Shown here piece by piece: positions 46,024 through 53,092 of a stretch of DNA of 64,000 nt (position 1 is its first letter; each line of letters starts with the position of its first letter). Source of the stretch: an uncultured Lachnospiraceae bacterium (GTDB lineage: Bacteria > Bacillota > Clostridia > Lachnospirales > Lachnospiraceae); contig CAJTOR010000001.1 of the NCBI GenBank assembly GCA_910577675.1, positions 157,515 through 221,514 of the forward strand, read 5' to 3'. The position numbers and the translations under genes are program-made. The notes below the pieces were generated by a model. It saw nothing but the letters and a program-made list of their open reading frames with translations, was not told the DNA's origin and did no database searches.

Positions 46024-46064
46024 AATTCCTCCGTTCCGTCAAGCATGACCTGTTTTTTGTTATT

Positions 46065-46418
46065 CTAATTCTTTTTCCAGACCATGTCAACGAATTTTTG
46101 GTCCATGCGGTCAAAGGCTTTTAAAAGGGCATAAACCCCGCCCCACAGATTCGTAACTTTATAACCTGCACGCTTTAAATCCCGGCATGCCATCAGGCTG
46201 ACATTCCCGCGGTCACAATAAAGAAAAAACTGATTTTCTTTATTGAGCTGCCCCATAGTCCCCTCGAGGTCGTCATATGGGATATTGGCGGCTCCCGCAA
46301 GGTGCCCTTCCCGATATTCTTCCGGCGTGCGCAGGTCTATAAAAATACAGCCGGGTTTTCCCAGCCGCTCCAAGAACTCATACAGTTGCGTATTTTGTTC
46401 CTCCACAAACCTCCCCAC
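46065..46418 (-). CDS. single-domain rhodanese-like protein
   Basis: Probable sulfurtransferase of about 113-117 residues: FIDLRTPEEYREGHLAGAANIPYDDL, active-site loop YCDRGNVS with Cys at about 89, GYKVTNLWGGVYAL. The start is uncertain: GTG at 46418 has no spaced RBS, and GTG at 46406 follows GGGGAGG closely. It lies 41 bp before rlmL on the same strand. It marks the end of ordinary chromosome before the accessory region. Confidence 0.85.
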   Translation of the reverse strand: MGRFVEEQNTQLYEFLERLGKPGCIFIDLRTPEEYREGHLAGAANIPYDDLEGTMGQLNKENQFFLYCDRGNVSLMACRDLKRAGYKVTNLWGGVYALLKAFDRMDQKFVDMVWKKN

Positions 46419-46480
46419 CTTCCGTTTTTCGCTTTTCGGCTGTCCGCCTGGTATAATTTATGCAAAAGGCGGCGGAATCG

Positions 46481-46543
46481 TTACCGCTCAGCCCGGCAGG
46501 GATTTTTAACGAAATCTATATAGGCAAGACGAATTCCGCCTTC
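46481..46543 (-). pseudogene. 3' remnant of an fcl-like (GDP-L-fucose synthase) gene
   Basis: The minus strand encodes EGGIRLAYIDFVKNPCRAER then TAA, which closely matches the very end of the intact Fcl at 49444 ([20 protein letters not shown], stop). By hand alignment 49 of the last 63 bases agree. Upstream sequence (to about 46656) keeps a frame but no longer resembles Fcl, so only the 3' tip survives. The rest of the 46419-46678 gap holds nothing I recognise. Confidence 0.75.
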
Positions 46544-46678
46544 AACTATAGGTTGCGCTCCGATATACTTTGTGTTTTTCTGTTCCAATGTAATTATACA
46601 TTCGAAGGCTTTGCCCATCGACTGATTCACAGTACCACAAAACATCTTTGGCAATGGTATAATGTGAAGTAAAAATTT

Positions 46679-46945
46679 TTAGATTTTCCAGTGTATCACG
46701 CGCTCGGTGCTGGTGACCTCGATTTTGGAAATCAGCGTATCCACAACACGCCGTTTGTCATCAAAACTAACCTCGTCCCAATTTTCCAGATAGCCCGATA
46801 TGCTTTCAATCTGAGAACTTGAAACAGAATTAGCAGTGAGGTCAGTCACCAGCTTTAACTGCTTTTGCCGCTCCGTGTCCAATTCTTCAATGCGGTTATT
46901 GGCGTATTGCAACAAGAGAGGGTTTGCCGTCGGCGGCACCGTGAA
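46679..46945 (-). pseudogene. C-terminal fragment of a large serine recombinase
   Basis: About 85 residues (YANNRIEELDTERQKQLK, SGYLENWDEVSFDDKRRVVDTLISKI, VIHWKI end) match the conserved coiled-coil and C-terminus of TnpX-like large serine recombinases of conjugative transposons. The catalytic resolvase domain and zinc ribbon are gone. The frame runs on to 47044, but that sequence is not recombinase-like. The break lies next to the hairpin repeat at 46960. Confidence 0.75.
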
Positions 46946-46959
46946 AAGTACTGCCCCAG

Positions 46960-46982
46960 CTTTGGGACATTTTGTCCCAAAG
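46960..46982. repeat. 23-bp hairpin inverted repeat, left copy
   Basis: Palindrome with arms CTTTGGGACA and TGTCCCAAAG around a TTT loop. An identical 23-mer in inverted orientation (AAA loop) lies at 47872-47894, so the 0.9-kb segment between has matching ends. Confidence 0.85.
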
Positions 46983-47068
46983 GTACACTCAAGTATGTGT
47001 AAAAGTATTGCATTGACAACCGTTCCTAATGTTCTGATTAGCACTTTCTCTCAAATCAGCAGTAAGAC

Positions 47069-47098
47069 TTGCAATTAGCATATTGTTTCGAGTATAAT
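47069..47098 (+). promoter_or_regulatory. promoter of the orphan two-gene unit
   Basis: TTGCAA (47069-47074), 18-bp spacer, TATAAT (47093-47098), followed 28 bp on by an ATG with AGAGGGTGAG upstream. Confidence 0.6.
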
Positions 47099-47126
47099 TT
47101 ATTTAAGCGGACAGAGGGTGAGAAAC

Positions 47127-47449
47127 ATGGACGAGAAATTCAAAGCATTTGAAATGTGGTTTCTAAAGCGAAAAACTATATGGGAACAAGAAGGCATATT
47201 TTTATAGGCAGCAGGATTAAGTGGTGTAGCACACCAACACTGGATAAAAGTATATTCAAAAGCGGACTTGGAAACATAGTCTTATATGAAAGTAACGGAT
47301 ACTATTGTGTCGATTTTGAAGCTGTCAATTATAATCTCAATCTTGAAGAGAATGCTATTTTTTGCAAAGGGGATATTGAGTTTGGGAATGAGTATAACCT
47401 TTTTAGATATGAGCAGGAATTTATAAAGCACATTACTCGTAAAGAATAA
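47127..47449 (+). pseudogene. small hypothetical gene, probably frameshifted near its 5' end
   Basis: The best-placed start, ATG at 47127 (MDEKFKAFEMW) with AGAGGGTGAG before it, is in a frame that closes at 47205. A second frame, two bases on, is open from 47156 to 47449 and gives 97 residues (MVSKAKNYMGTRRHIFIGSR to HITRKE). It has aromatic/acidic composition typical of a folded protein but no RBS of its own. A one-base indel joining MDEKFKAFEMW to VSKAKNYMG would restore about 107 residues. No family recognised; size and company suggest an orphan immunity-like protein, which is only a guess. Confidence 0.55.
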
Positions 47450-47459
47450 GGAGGATACA

Positions 47460-47753
47460 ATGCAGAATATATATGTCCCGGATTATCTAAAAAAAACAGT
47501 GATCATGATACAAACTGCATTCCCTGAAAGAGTAAATAAGGAACAATATTTTTCTTTATTGTACCTGCTATATGATTATATGTGCGATGAAAATTTAGCA
47601 ATCGTGATGTCATATATCACTGGAGAGAAAATTGCAACTGTAACAAATGATATTTGGGGTGTAAATCAAAGAACTATTGAAAGTAGTTATCTTTTAGATA
47701 CAAAAAATAGACTACTGAAATCGGGTTTTGCATCATGGGTCAACGATATTTGA
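47460..47753 (+). CDS. hypothetical protein, 97 residues
   Basis: MQNIYVPDYLKKTVIMIQ to SGFASWVNDI. Mostly helical prediction by eye, Tyr/Leu-rich centre (YFSLLYLLYDYMCDENLAIVM), no signal peptide. A strong RBS (AAGGAGGATACA) sits before the ATG, ten bases after the preceding reading frame ends, so it is translated as the second gene of a pair. AT-rich codon use differs from the chromosome on either side. No family recognised. Confidence 0.75.
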   Translation: MQNIYVPDYLKKTVIMIQTAFPERVNKEQYFSLLYLLYDYMCDENLAIVMSYITGEKIATVTNDIWGVNQRTIESSYLLDTKNRLLKSGFASWVNDI

Positions 47754-47871
47754 AGATTTCTTTCAGATAAGAGTAAATGTCATCCTATGTTCTAATTTGC
47801 AATCATAAACCACCACGGGCTTTCGCTTGCACGTTTTGGCAAGCAATGCAAGTGTGACCCCAAACCCGGCT

Positions 47872-47894
47872 CTTTGGGACAAAATGTCCCAAAG
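47872..47894. repeat. 23-bp hairpin inverted repeat, right copy
   Basis: Same 23-bp palindrome as at 46960-46982 in opposite orientation. The remaining 47754-48006 sequence holds no gene I can support. Confidence 0.85.
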
Positions 47895-48006
47895 AGGTTG
47901 ACTGCGGAACCGCCGCTGCCGCGCCGGTTCCTTATAGAAAAACAGCGGGCAAAAAAACCGCTATCTTTGATGCGTCAGTTGATTTCACAAACTGGAATTG
48001 TTGACG

Positions 48007-48324
48007 CTAACCACATACCCAACCATCTTTTAACAAATCTTCATCGTAAGGAGAACTAACGGTATGTATCCTTCCTGAATGGATATTATGAATGATACAT
48101 TCTGCCCATTCGCCTTCCTTTATTTCAGAGAATAAGCATTTACCTTTTTTCCACTTCTTTCTATCTCTATACATAGCCGTAATCTCGCGTTGTTCAAAAG
48201 TATGGTCATTCATTGGAATTGCAATAATGTCTCCAATTCTAATTGTTTCTCCTTTTTCGGCGATAATATATACTTGAACTTCATTCTCATCATAAGCGGA
48301 TGTACCCGCCATTTGAAAAATCAT
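48007..48324 (-). CDS. hypothetical protein, 105 residues
   Basis: MIFQMAGTSAYDENEVQVY to YDEDLLKDGWVCG. The sequence looks beta-rich (EVQVYIIAEKGETIRIGDIIAIPMND) with a central basic patch (RDRKKWKKGKC) and a Trp/Cys C-terminus, compatible with a small beta-barrel domain. GAGGTG lies six bases before the ATG at 48324. It sits alone in the AT-rich accessory stretch. Family not recognised. Confidence 0.65.
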   Translation of the reverse strand: MIFQMAGTSAYDENEVQVYIIAEKGETIRIGDIIAIPMNDHTFEQREITAMYRDRKKWKKGKCLFSEIKEGEWAECIIHNIHSGRIHTVSSPYDEDLLKDGWVCG

Positions 48325-48425
48325 TATATGCACCTCAACTTGCTATGCTTTTATAATTATTATCGAGTACATGATTGGTATAAACATTCAATTACCAAAA
48401 CACATAAATAAATTTATTTTACTAA

Positions 48426-49176
48426 TTATATTGACTGTTTCACCTTCATTTCAAGTTCTCTTAATTCTTCAAAGGACAATGATGGAACACATTCCGCAAT
48501 ATCTTCAAATGAGAATTTTTCCATTTTTAACATTCTTTTTGCTGTTTCCCTTGCTACTTTCTTTGCTGCCTTCTCCGCTGCTTCACGTTGCTTTCCCTTA
48601 ATATGCATTTTCATTATCTGCTCTTCATCAAACAAACTCATCATAATGGACACAACCTCCTTCTCTTTGTCAAGCAAATATTCCCTCAAAACATTCCGAT
48701 CCTTGCATATGCGGATTGTTTCTGTTACTGCCTCCCTTGTCATTCCATGCCGCTTTGTCTGCTCATTAAAAACTTTACAGGAAATAATATACTGGTTAAT
48801 AATATCATCTGTATTGCTTTCATAAATGACTTTTGCTTTGATCCCAATATCGATATCCACACCCCTAAAAAATTCTTTTGACAAAGATATTCTATCCGGT
48901 TTCCGCCCTCTATTCCCTGTAAAGATCACATAAAGTTCCGGTTTTGGCATTTCTACTTTTTTGCTGGTACAGGTTATCAGTCAACACATTTGTAATTGTT
49001 ACATTCGTGAGAGAATCCTCCGTTGCTGCGGTATCCTCTGGATGGAGTGTTCTGTACAGCTTTAGCAGATAACTTTTATTTCTAAAAAGATCAACAAATA
49101 CACTGTCTTTTGCTTTGCGTTTTGCTATCTGCTACGGCACACTGACTTTCTGTATCTGCTCTTCCTCGTCTGACAT
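48426..49176 (-). pseudogene. broken Rpn-family PD-(D/E)XK nuclease gene
   Basis: Rpn (recombination-promoting nuclease, PDDEXK transposase-like) relic. The gene begins at 49176 (MSDEEEQIQKVSVP), meets a TAG at 49132-49134, and continues in frame (QIAKRKAKDSVFVDLFRNKS, LYRTLHPEDTAATEDS). Near 48960-48975 it jumps frame and skips the core (NLY directly to KVEMPKPELYVIFTGNRGRKPDR). The intact-looking C-terminal frame 48426-48950 (174 residues) retains the helical Glu/Lys-rich tail (EAAEKAAKKVARETAKRML). The nuclease core is deleted, so it is inactive. Confidence 0.8.
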
Positions 49177-49443
49177 CTCATCACCCCCCCAGTTTCCAAA
49201 ACCAGTATTAAATACAGTATAACCCCCTCACCACACTTTCATTATACAAAAGATTAATCGCCTTTGCAACTAAATTCACATTAAATTCTCTCTTCCTGCT
49301 AGGATACAACATAATTACTTGTTCCAAACATTTTATGGAAACAAGATGTAATGTACTAAAAAGACTATTCAAATATAATATTACAGTCACACATAAATCA
49401 ATGTCTGGAAAATCACCATGGGTTCACACCTCTGTCAACAGAT
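49177..49443. other. 267-bp AT-rich gap
   Basis: Between the Rpn relic and fcl. A 60-codon minus-strand frame (49208-49390) has no RBS and no recognisable content. Nothing else seen. Confidence 0.4.
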
Positions 49444-50388
49444 TTACCGCTCTGCCCTGCATGGATTATTAATAAAATCCGCATAGGCAAAGCGAATCCC
49501 GTCCTCAAGTTCTGTTTTGTAAGTCCACCCAAGTGCCTTGGCCTTACTTACATCAAGCAGTTTGCGGGGAGTTCCGTTCGGCTTCGCGGTATCCCACAGG
49601 ATTTTTCCCTGATAGCCTACCACCTTTGCCACAAGCGCTGTCAGCTCCTTTATGCTTACTTCCATGCCAGTCCCCGCATTCACCGTTTCATTGCCCGAAT
49701 AATGGTTCATCAGGAACACACAGAATTCTGCAAGGTCATCCACATACAAAAACTCCCTCATAGGACTGCCATCCCCCCAGCACACCACCTCTTCTTTCCC
49801 CTCCACTTTCGCCTCGTGGAAGCGGCGGATCAGGGCGGGAAGTACATGGCTGTGCTCCGGGTGATAATTGTCATTTGGACCATAAAGGTTGGTTGGCATT
49901 ACTGATATGTAGTCCGTGCCATACTGTCGGTTAAGGAATTCACAGTATTTCAGCCCGCTGATCTTTGCCAACGCATACGCCTCGTTTGTCTTTTCCAACT
50001 CCGAGGTAAGCAGACAGCTCTCTTGCATCGGCTGTTTCGCCATCCTCGGGTAAATGCAGGAGGAACCCAGAAATTCCAATTTTTTACAGCCATTCTGCCA
50101 CGCCGCATGGATAACGTTCATCTCCAAGAGCATATTATCATACATAAAATCTGCCAGTGCCTTCTGATTTGCAAGGATACCGCCCACCTTTGCCGCCGCA
50201 AGAAAAACATAGTCCGGCTTTTCCTTGGCAAAAAATTCTTCCACATCGCCCTGGCGCTTTAAATCAAGCTCGCCATGCGTTTTCAGAACCAGATTTTCAT
50301 ATCCGTTTCGAGTCAGTTCCCTCACAATCGCAGATCCCACCATACCGCAATGTCCCGCCACATAAATTTTTGCTTCTTTCTCCATCAT
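49444..50388 (-). CDS. fcl: GDP-L-fucose synthase
   Basis: NADPH-dependent epimerase-reductase making GDP-L-fucose from GDP-4-keto-6-deoxymannose, for surface glycans. The 314 residues have the Rossmann motif [30 protein letters not shown], the catalytic FLGSSCIYP (Ser) and [13 protein letters not shown] (YxxxK), [28 protein letters not shown] and [17 protein letters not shown]. Start 50388 ([13 protein letters not shown]) has GGGAG upstream. The partner GDP-mannose dehydratase gene (gmd), usually adjacent, is not in the window. A paralogue's 3' tip lies 3 kb away. Confidence 0.95.
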   Translation of the reverse strand: MMEKEAKIYVAGHCGMVGSAIVRELTRNGYENLVLKTHGELDLKRQGDVEEFFAKEKPDYVFLAAAKVGGILANQKALADFMYDNMLLEMNVIHAAWQNGCKKLEFLGSSCIYPRMAKQPMQESCLLTSELEKTNEAYALAKISGLKYCEFLNRQYGTDYISVMPTNLYGPNDNYHPEHSHVLPALIRRFHEAKVEGKEEVVCWGDGSPMREFLYVDDLAEFCVFLMNHYSGNETVNAGTGMEVSIKELTALVAKVVGYQGKILWDTAKPNGTPRKLLDVSKAKALGWTYKTELEDGIRFAYADFINNPCRAER

Positions 50389-50490
50389 ACTTTTTCTCCC
50401 TTCCGTGCCAGAGGTTCTTTTCCATTTTTCCAATTTGTTAAACAGGAACGTTAAAAATTTGACTGAAAATCAATTTTTCTTTCAAATTTT

Positions 50491-50537
50491 AACTTTCAAT
50501 CAAGTATTTTATTCTATTTTTAACTTTGTGTCAAGTT
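50491..50537 (-). promoter_or_regulatory. fcl promoter with two operator-like repeats
   Basis: Minus-strand TTGACA (50529-50534), 17-bp spacer, TAAAAT (50506-50511). Two inverted repeats of the form AACTT-N6-AAGTT cover it. One is perfect at 50522-50537 over the -35. The other is ACTT-N6-AAGT at 50492-50505 over the start side of the -10. Their starts are about 30 bp apart, three helical turns. The divergent XRE gene is the obvious candidate for the binding protein (inferred). Confidence 0.6.
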
Positions 50538-50579
50538 ATTCAGGATAAAATTCAACCATAGTTCATATCCTGCACTTGT

Positions 50580-50594
50580 CAGGGAAGTTCCCTG
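50580..50594. promoter_or_regulatory. perfect 15-bp palindrome upstream of the XRE gene
   Basis: CAGGGAAGTTCCCTG, arms of seven around a single G, 46 bp before the XRE ATG. A second inverted pair, TTCAGGAT (50539-50546) and ATCCTGAA (50611-50618), encloses it. Possible autoregulatory site or leader structure. Confidence 0.4.
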
Positions 50595-50640
50595 CAACCA
50601 GCAGACTCCCATCCTGAATTTTTGAAAGGAAATACAACGA

Positions 50641-51009
50641 ATGTATACGGATTTTGGGGAAAATTTAAAGAAACTCAGAAAATCAATGCACCTAACCCAG
50701 GAACAGCTTGGCGGAAAGTGCGGTATCAGCGCGGCGGCAGTCAGCAAATACGAGAGCGGCGCAGTAAAGCCCTCCCTCGAAGTAGCAACCGATATCGCGC
50801 ACTATTTAAACGTATCGCTCGACACCCTTTTTGGCACACTGGAAAAAAACACCATCCCGACCCAGGGACTGACGGAGGAGCAGCTTAGAATTGTCACGCA
50901 GCTTGTGGAACTGTTTTGCAGGCAGAATGCCAGCCGCTTCCCGGCTTTCACCGCACAACAGTACGAACTGATCGGGCGGATTGTCGTGGAATTCTCAAGG
51001 AAACGGTAA
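50641..51009 (+). CDS. XRE-family transcriptional regulator
   Basis: DNA-binding regulator, 122 residues. The N-terminal Cro/C1-type helix-turn-helix (about 5-60: FGENLKKLRKSMHLTQEQLG, ISAAAVSKYESGAVKPSLEVA, IAHYLNVSLDTLFG) is followed by a helical C-terminal region of about 55 residues, likely for dimerisation. AAAGGAAA lies nine bases before the ATG. It is divergent from fcl and ends at a bidirectional terminator. Confidence 0.92.
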   Translation: MYTDFGENLKKLRKSMHLTQEQLGGKCGISAAAVSKYESGAVKPSLEVATDIAHYLNVSLDTLFGTLEKNTIPTQGLTEEQLRIVTQLVELFCRQNASRFPAFTAQQYELIGRIVVEFSRKR

Positions 51010-51050
51010 CCAAAAAACAGCCATAGCTTTTGCTGTGGCTGTTTTTTGGT
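51009..51050. terminator. bidirectional terminator between XRE gene and small N/S-rich gene
   Basis: Nine-pair stem CAGCCATAG with CTGTGGCTG (one G-U), flanked by AAAAAA and TTTTTT so it works on both strands. Extended pairing runs 51009-51026 with 51033-51050. Confidence 0.88.
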
Positions 51051-51063
51051 TAAGACCTGTTTC

Positions 51064-51228
51064 TTACTCGTTCTCGTAGCTGTTAGAAGTTTTGTTGCTG
51101 GTCTTGTTGCCGGTCTTGTTGTTAGTCTTGTTCTGGGACTCCGAATTCCTTGTGGAATTGTTGCAGTTTGTGCTCTTGTTCTGGGAGCTGTTCTGGCTCT
51201 GGTTCTTGCTGTTATTCTCTGTACTCAT
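51064..51228 (-). CDS. small Asn/Ser/Lys-rich disordered protein
   Basis: 54 residues beginning MSTENNSKNQSQNSSQNKST, with tandem NKTGNKTSNKTSN-type repeats and a YENE end. Almost half is Asn or Ser, there is a single Cys, and no hydrophobic core, so it is expected to be unfolded. GGAGG lies five bases before the ATG at 51228, and a terminator follows the stop. An open frame upstream to 51318 is not needed. Composition recalls small clostridial spore or stress proteins, but no family is recognised. Confidence 0.7.
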   Translation of the reverse strand: MSTENNSKNQSQNSSQNKSTNCNNSTRNSESQNKTNNKTGNKTSNKTSNSYENE

Positions 51229-51324
51229 AATGTCCTCCATTCTGCGCTTTCTGCGCACTCGATATTTGGTACATCGCTTATTATGGCTGTTCTTTTTAAA
51301 ACTATACGGGGTTTTCAAATTTTA

Positions 51325-51353
51325 TTGTGATTTTTTTTTGCATCTGGTACAAT
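51325..51353 (+). promoter_or_regulatory. promoter of the ABC-F gene
   Basis: TTGTGA (51325-51330), 17-bp T-rich spacer, TACAAT (51348-51353), 43 bp before the ATG at 51397. Confidence 0.6.
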
Positions 51354-51396
51354 GGGGATATGGTTCGTTTATGGAACCTGGAAAGGAATTATAAAA

Positions 51397-52953
51397 ATGA
51401 GCATATTGAATGTAGAACATTTAAGCCACGGCTTCGGCGACCGCACAATCTTTTCGGATGTTTCATTCCGCCTGCTAAAGGGGGAACATATCGGGTTGGT
51501 GGGGGCAAACGGCGAGGGCAAATCCACTTTTATGAATATTGTAACAGGAAAGCTCCTCCCGGATGAGGGCACGGTGGAATGGGCAAAAAATGTCCATGCC
51601 GGCTATCTTGACCAGCATGCTGTACTTAAAAAAGGCATGACCATCCGCGATGTCCTCTCCTCCGCTTTCGCTGCGCTCTACGACCTGGAGAGCCGCATGA
51701 ACGATCTGTGCGAAAAAATGGGCGGGGCGGATGAGGACTCCCTCGCCCGGATGATGGAAGATTTTTCTGAAATCCAGGAACGTCTTGAAACACATGATTT
51801 TTACAATATTGACAGCAAAATAGACGAGGTTGCCCGCGCACTCGGCATTATTGACCTCGGGCTTGACTGTGATGTCACAAAACTTTCTGGCGGACAGCGC
51901 ACCAGGGTACTGCTCGCAAAACTTCTGCTTGAAAAGCCCGATATCCTGCTGCTCGATGAGCCGACCAATTATCTTGACGCGGAACATATCGAGTGGTTAA
52001 AGCGCTACCTAAACGATTACGAAAATGCATTTATCCTTATCTCGCACGATATTCCGTTTATCAACAGCGTTGTAAACCTGATCTACCATATGGAAAATGG
52101 GGAATTAAACCGCTATGTTGGCGACTACAACAAATTTCTTGAACTTTACGAAATCAAAAAGAGCCAGCTTAATGCAGCTTACAAGCGCCAACAGCAGGAA
52201 ATAAATGAACTTAAAGATTTTGTGGCGCGCAACAAGGCCCGTGTGGCAACCAGGAATATGGCAATGTCGCGCCAGAAAAAACTCGATAAAATGGAAGTGA
52301 TCGAACTGGCAAAAGAAAAGCCCAAGCCGGAATTTAATTTCAGGGAGGCGCGCGCGGCAGGACGCTATCTTTTTACGGCAGAACATCTTGTGGTCGGCTA
52401 TGAGGAACCTCTCTCGAAGCCCCTGACCTTTAAGATGGAACGCGGGGAAAAACTTGTGTTAACCGGCGCGAACGGTATCGGGAAGACCACCCTGCTAAAG
52501 AGTATCCTCGGGATTATCCCCCCGGTTTCAGGGCGCGTCACACTGGGGGACTACCTCTACAGCGGATATTTTGAACAGGAGATGACGAGGGCAAAAAACA
52601 ATACCTGCATCGAGGAACTCTGGTGCGAATTCCCTTCCTGGACACAGTACGAGGTGCGCTCCGCCCTCGCAAAATGCGGTCTGACCACAAAACACATCGA
52701 GAGCCAGGTCCGCGTGCTTTCCGGCGGGGAACAAGCCAAAGTACGGCTGTGCAAACTAATCAACAAAGAAACTAATTTTCTGCTGCTCGACGAGCCGACC
52801 AACCATCTTGATGTGGATGCAAAGGACGAGCTGAAACGCGCGCTCACCTCCTATGGCGGCAGCATCCTGTTAATCTGCCACGAACCGGATTTCTATGAAG
52901 GCTTTGCGACACGCATAATGGATGGGGGGAATTGGGCGTTGAAATTGTCGTAG
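51397..52953 (+). CDS. ABC-F family ATPase (YbiT-like)
   Basis: Soluble tandem ABC ATPase that acts on ribosomes rather than in transport. The 518 residues have two nucleotide-binding domains: GANGEGKST (36-44), LSGGQRTRVLLAKLLL and LLDEPTNYLD in the first; GANGIGKTTLLKS, LSGGEQAKVRLCKL and LLDEPTNHLD in the second. A P-site tRNA interaction linker lies between (KRQQQEINELKDFVARNKARVATRNMAMSRQKKLDKM in part). No membrane segments. Start 51397 has AAAGGA upstream. Whether it confers antibiotic protection or is housekeeping cannot be told; the short linker favours the YbiT/EttA side. Confidence 0.92.
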   Translation: MSILNVEHLSHGFGDRTIFSDVSFRLLKGEHIGLVGANGEGKSTFMNIVTGKLLPDEGTVEWAKNVHAGYLDQHAVLKKGMTIRDVLSSAFAALYDLESRMNDLCEKMGGADEDSLARMMEDFSEIQERLETHDFYNIDSKIDEVARALGIIDLGLDCDVTKLSGGQRTRVLLAKLLLEKPDILLLDEPTNYLDAEHIEWLKRYLNDYENAFILISHDIPFINSVVNLIYHMENGELNRYVGDYNKFLELYEIKKSQLNAAYKRQQQEINELKDFVARNKARVATRNMAMSRQKKLDKMEVIELAKEKPKPEFNFREARAAGRYLFTAEHLVVGYEEPLSKPLTFKMERGEKLVLTGANGIGKTTLLKSILGIIPPVSGRVTLGDYLYSGYFEQEMTRAKNNTCIEELWCEFPSWTQYEVRSALAKCGLTTKHIESQVRVLSGGEQAKVRLCKLINKETNFLLLDEPTNHLDVDAKDELKRALTSYGGSILLICHEPDFYEGFATRIMDGGNWALKLS

Positions 52954-52995
52954 GGAAGGGACTGTCAAAAAGGTTTTAGGCGTTGTCCCAACAGA

Positions 52996-53076
52996 CTTCC
53001 GGCGGACACAGCGGGAAGATTTGCGAATTGGTCAGAAAGCATCTGACCAATTCGCTCAGAATAATTTTTCTGTCTG
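52996..53076 (-). pseudogene. fragment of a yhcG-like gene with conserved hairpin
   Basis: Bases 52996-53054 match 56873-56931 inside the intact yhcG gene at 55 of 59 positions, same orientation. Read on the minus strand the fragment still encodes NYSERIGQMLSDQFANLPAV, the counterpart of DRIGQTLSDQFANLPAV. It contains a perfect 13-bp stem (CGAATTGGTCAGA with TCTGACCAATTCG, five-base loop) just after the res stop. There is no T-run, so it is at best a weak terminator for res and the ABC-F gene converging on it. Confidence 0.7.
53048..53076 (+). repeat. left direct repeat bounding the defence operon
   Basis: 29 bp that recur at 63828-63856 in the same orientation with three mismatches (26 of 29 by hand). 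It lies 16 bp beyond the end of res. Possible junction of an inserted island. Confidence 0.6.
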
Positions 53077-53092
53077 TAAAGTAGCAAAACTA

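Noticed and set aside
51475..51987. 170-codon minus-strand open frame
   Set aside because: Antisense to the ABC-F gene, no support.
52996..53054. Hairpin after res as a normal terminator
   Set aside because: The stem is strong but no T-run follows on either strand, and the sequence is better explained as a yhcG fragment.
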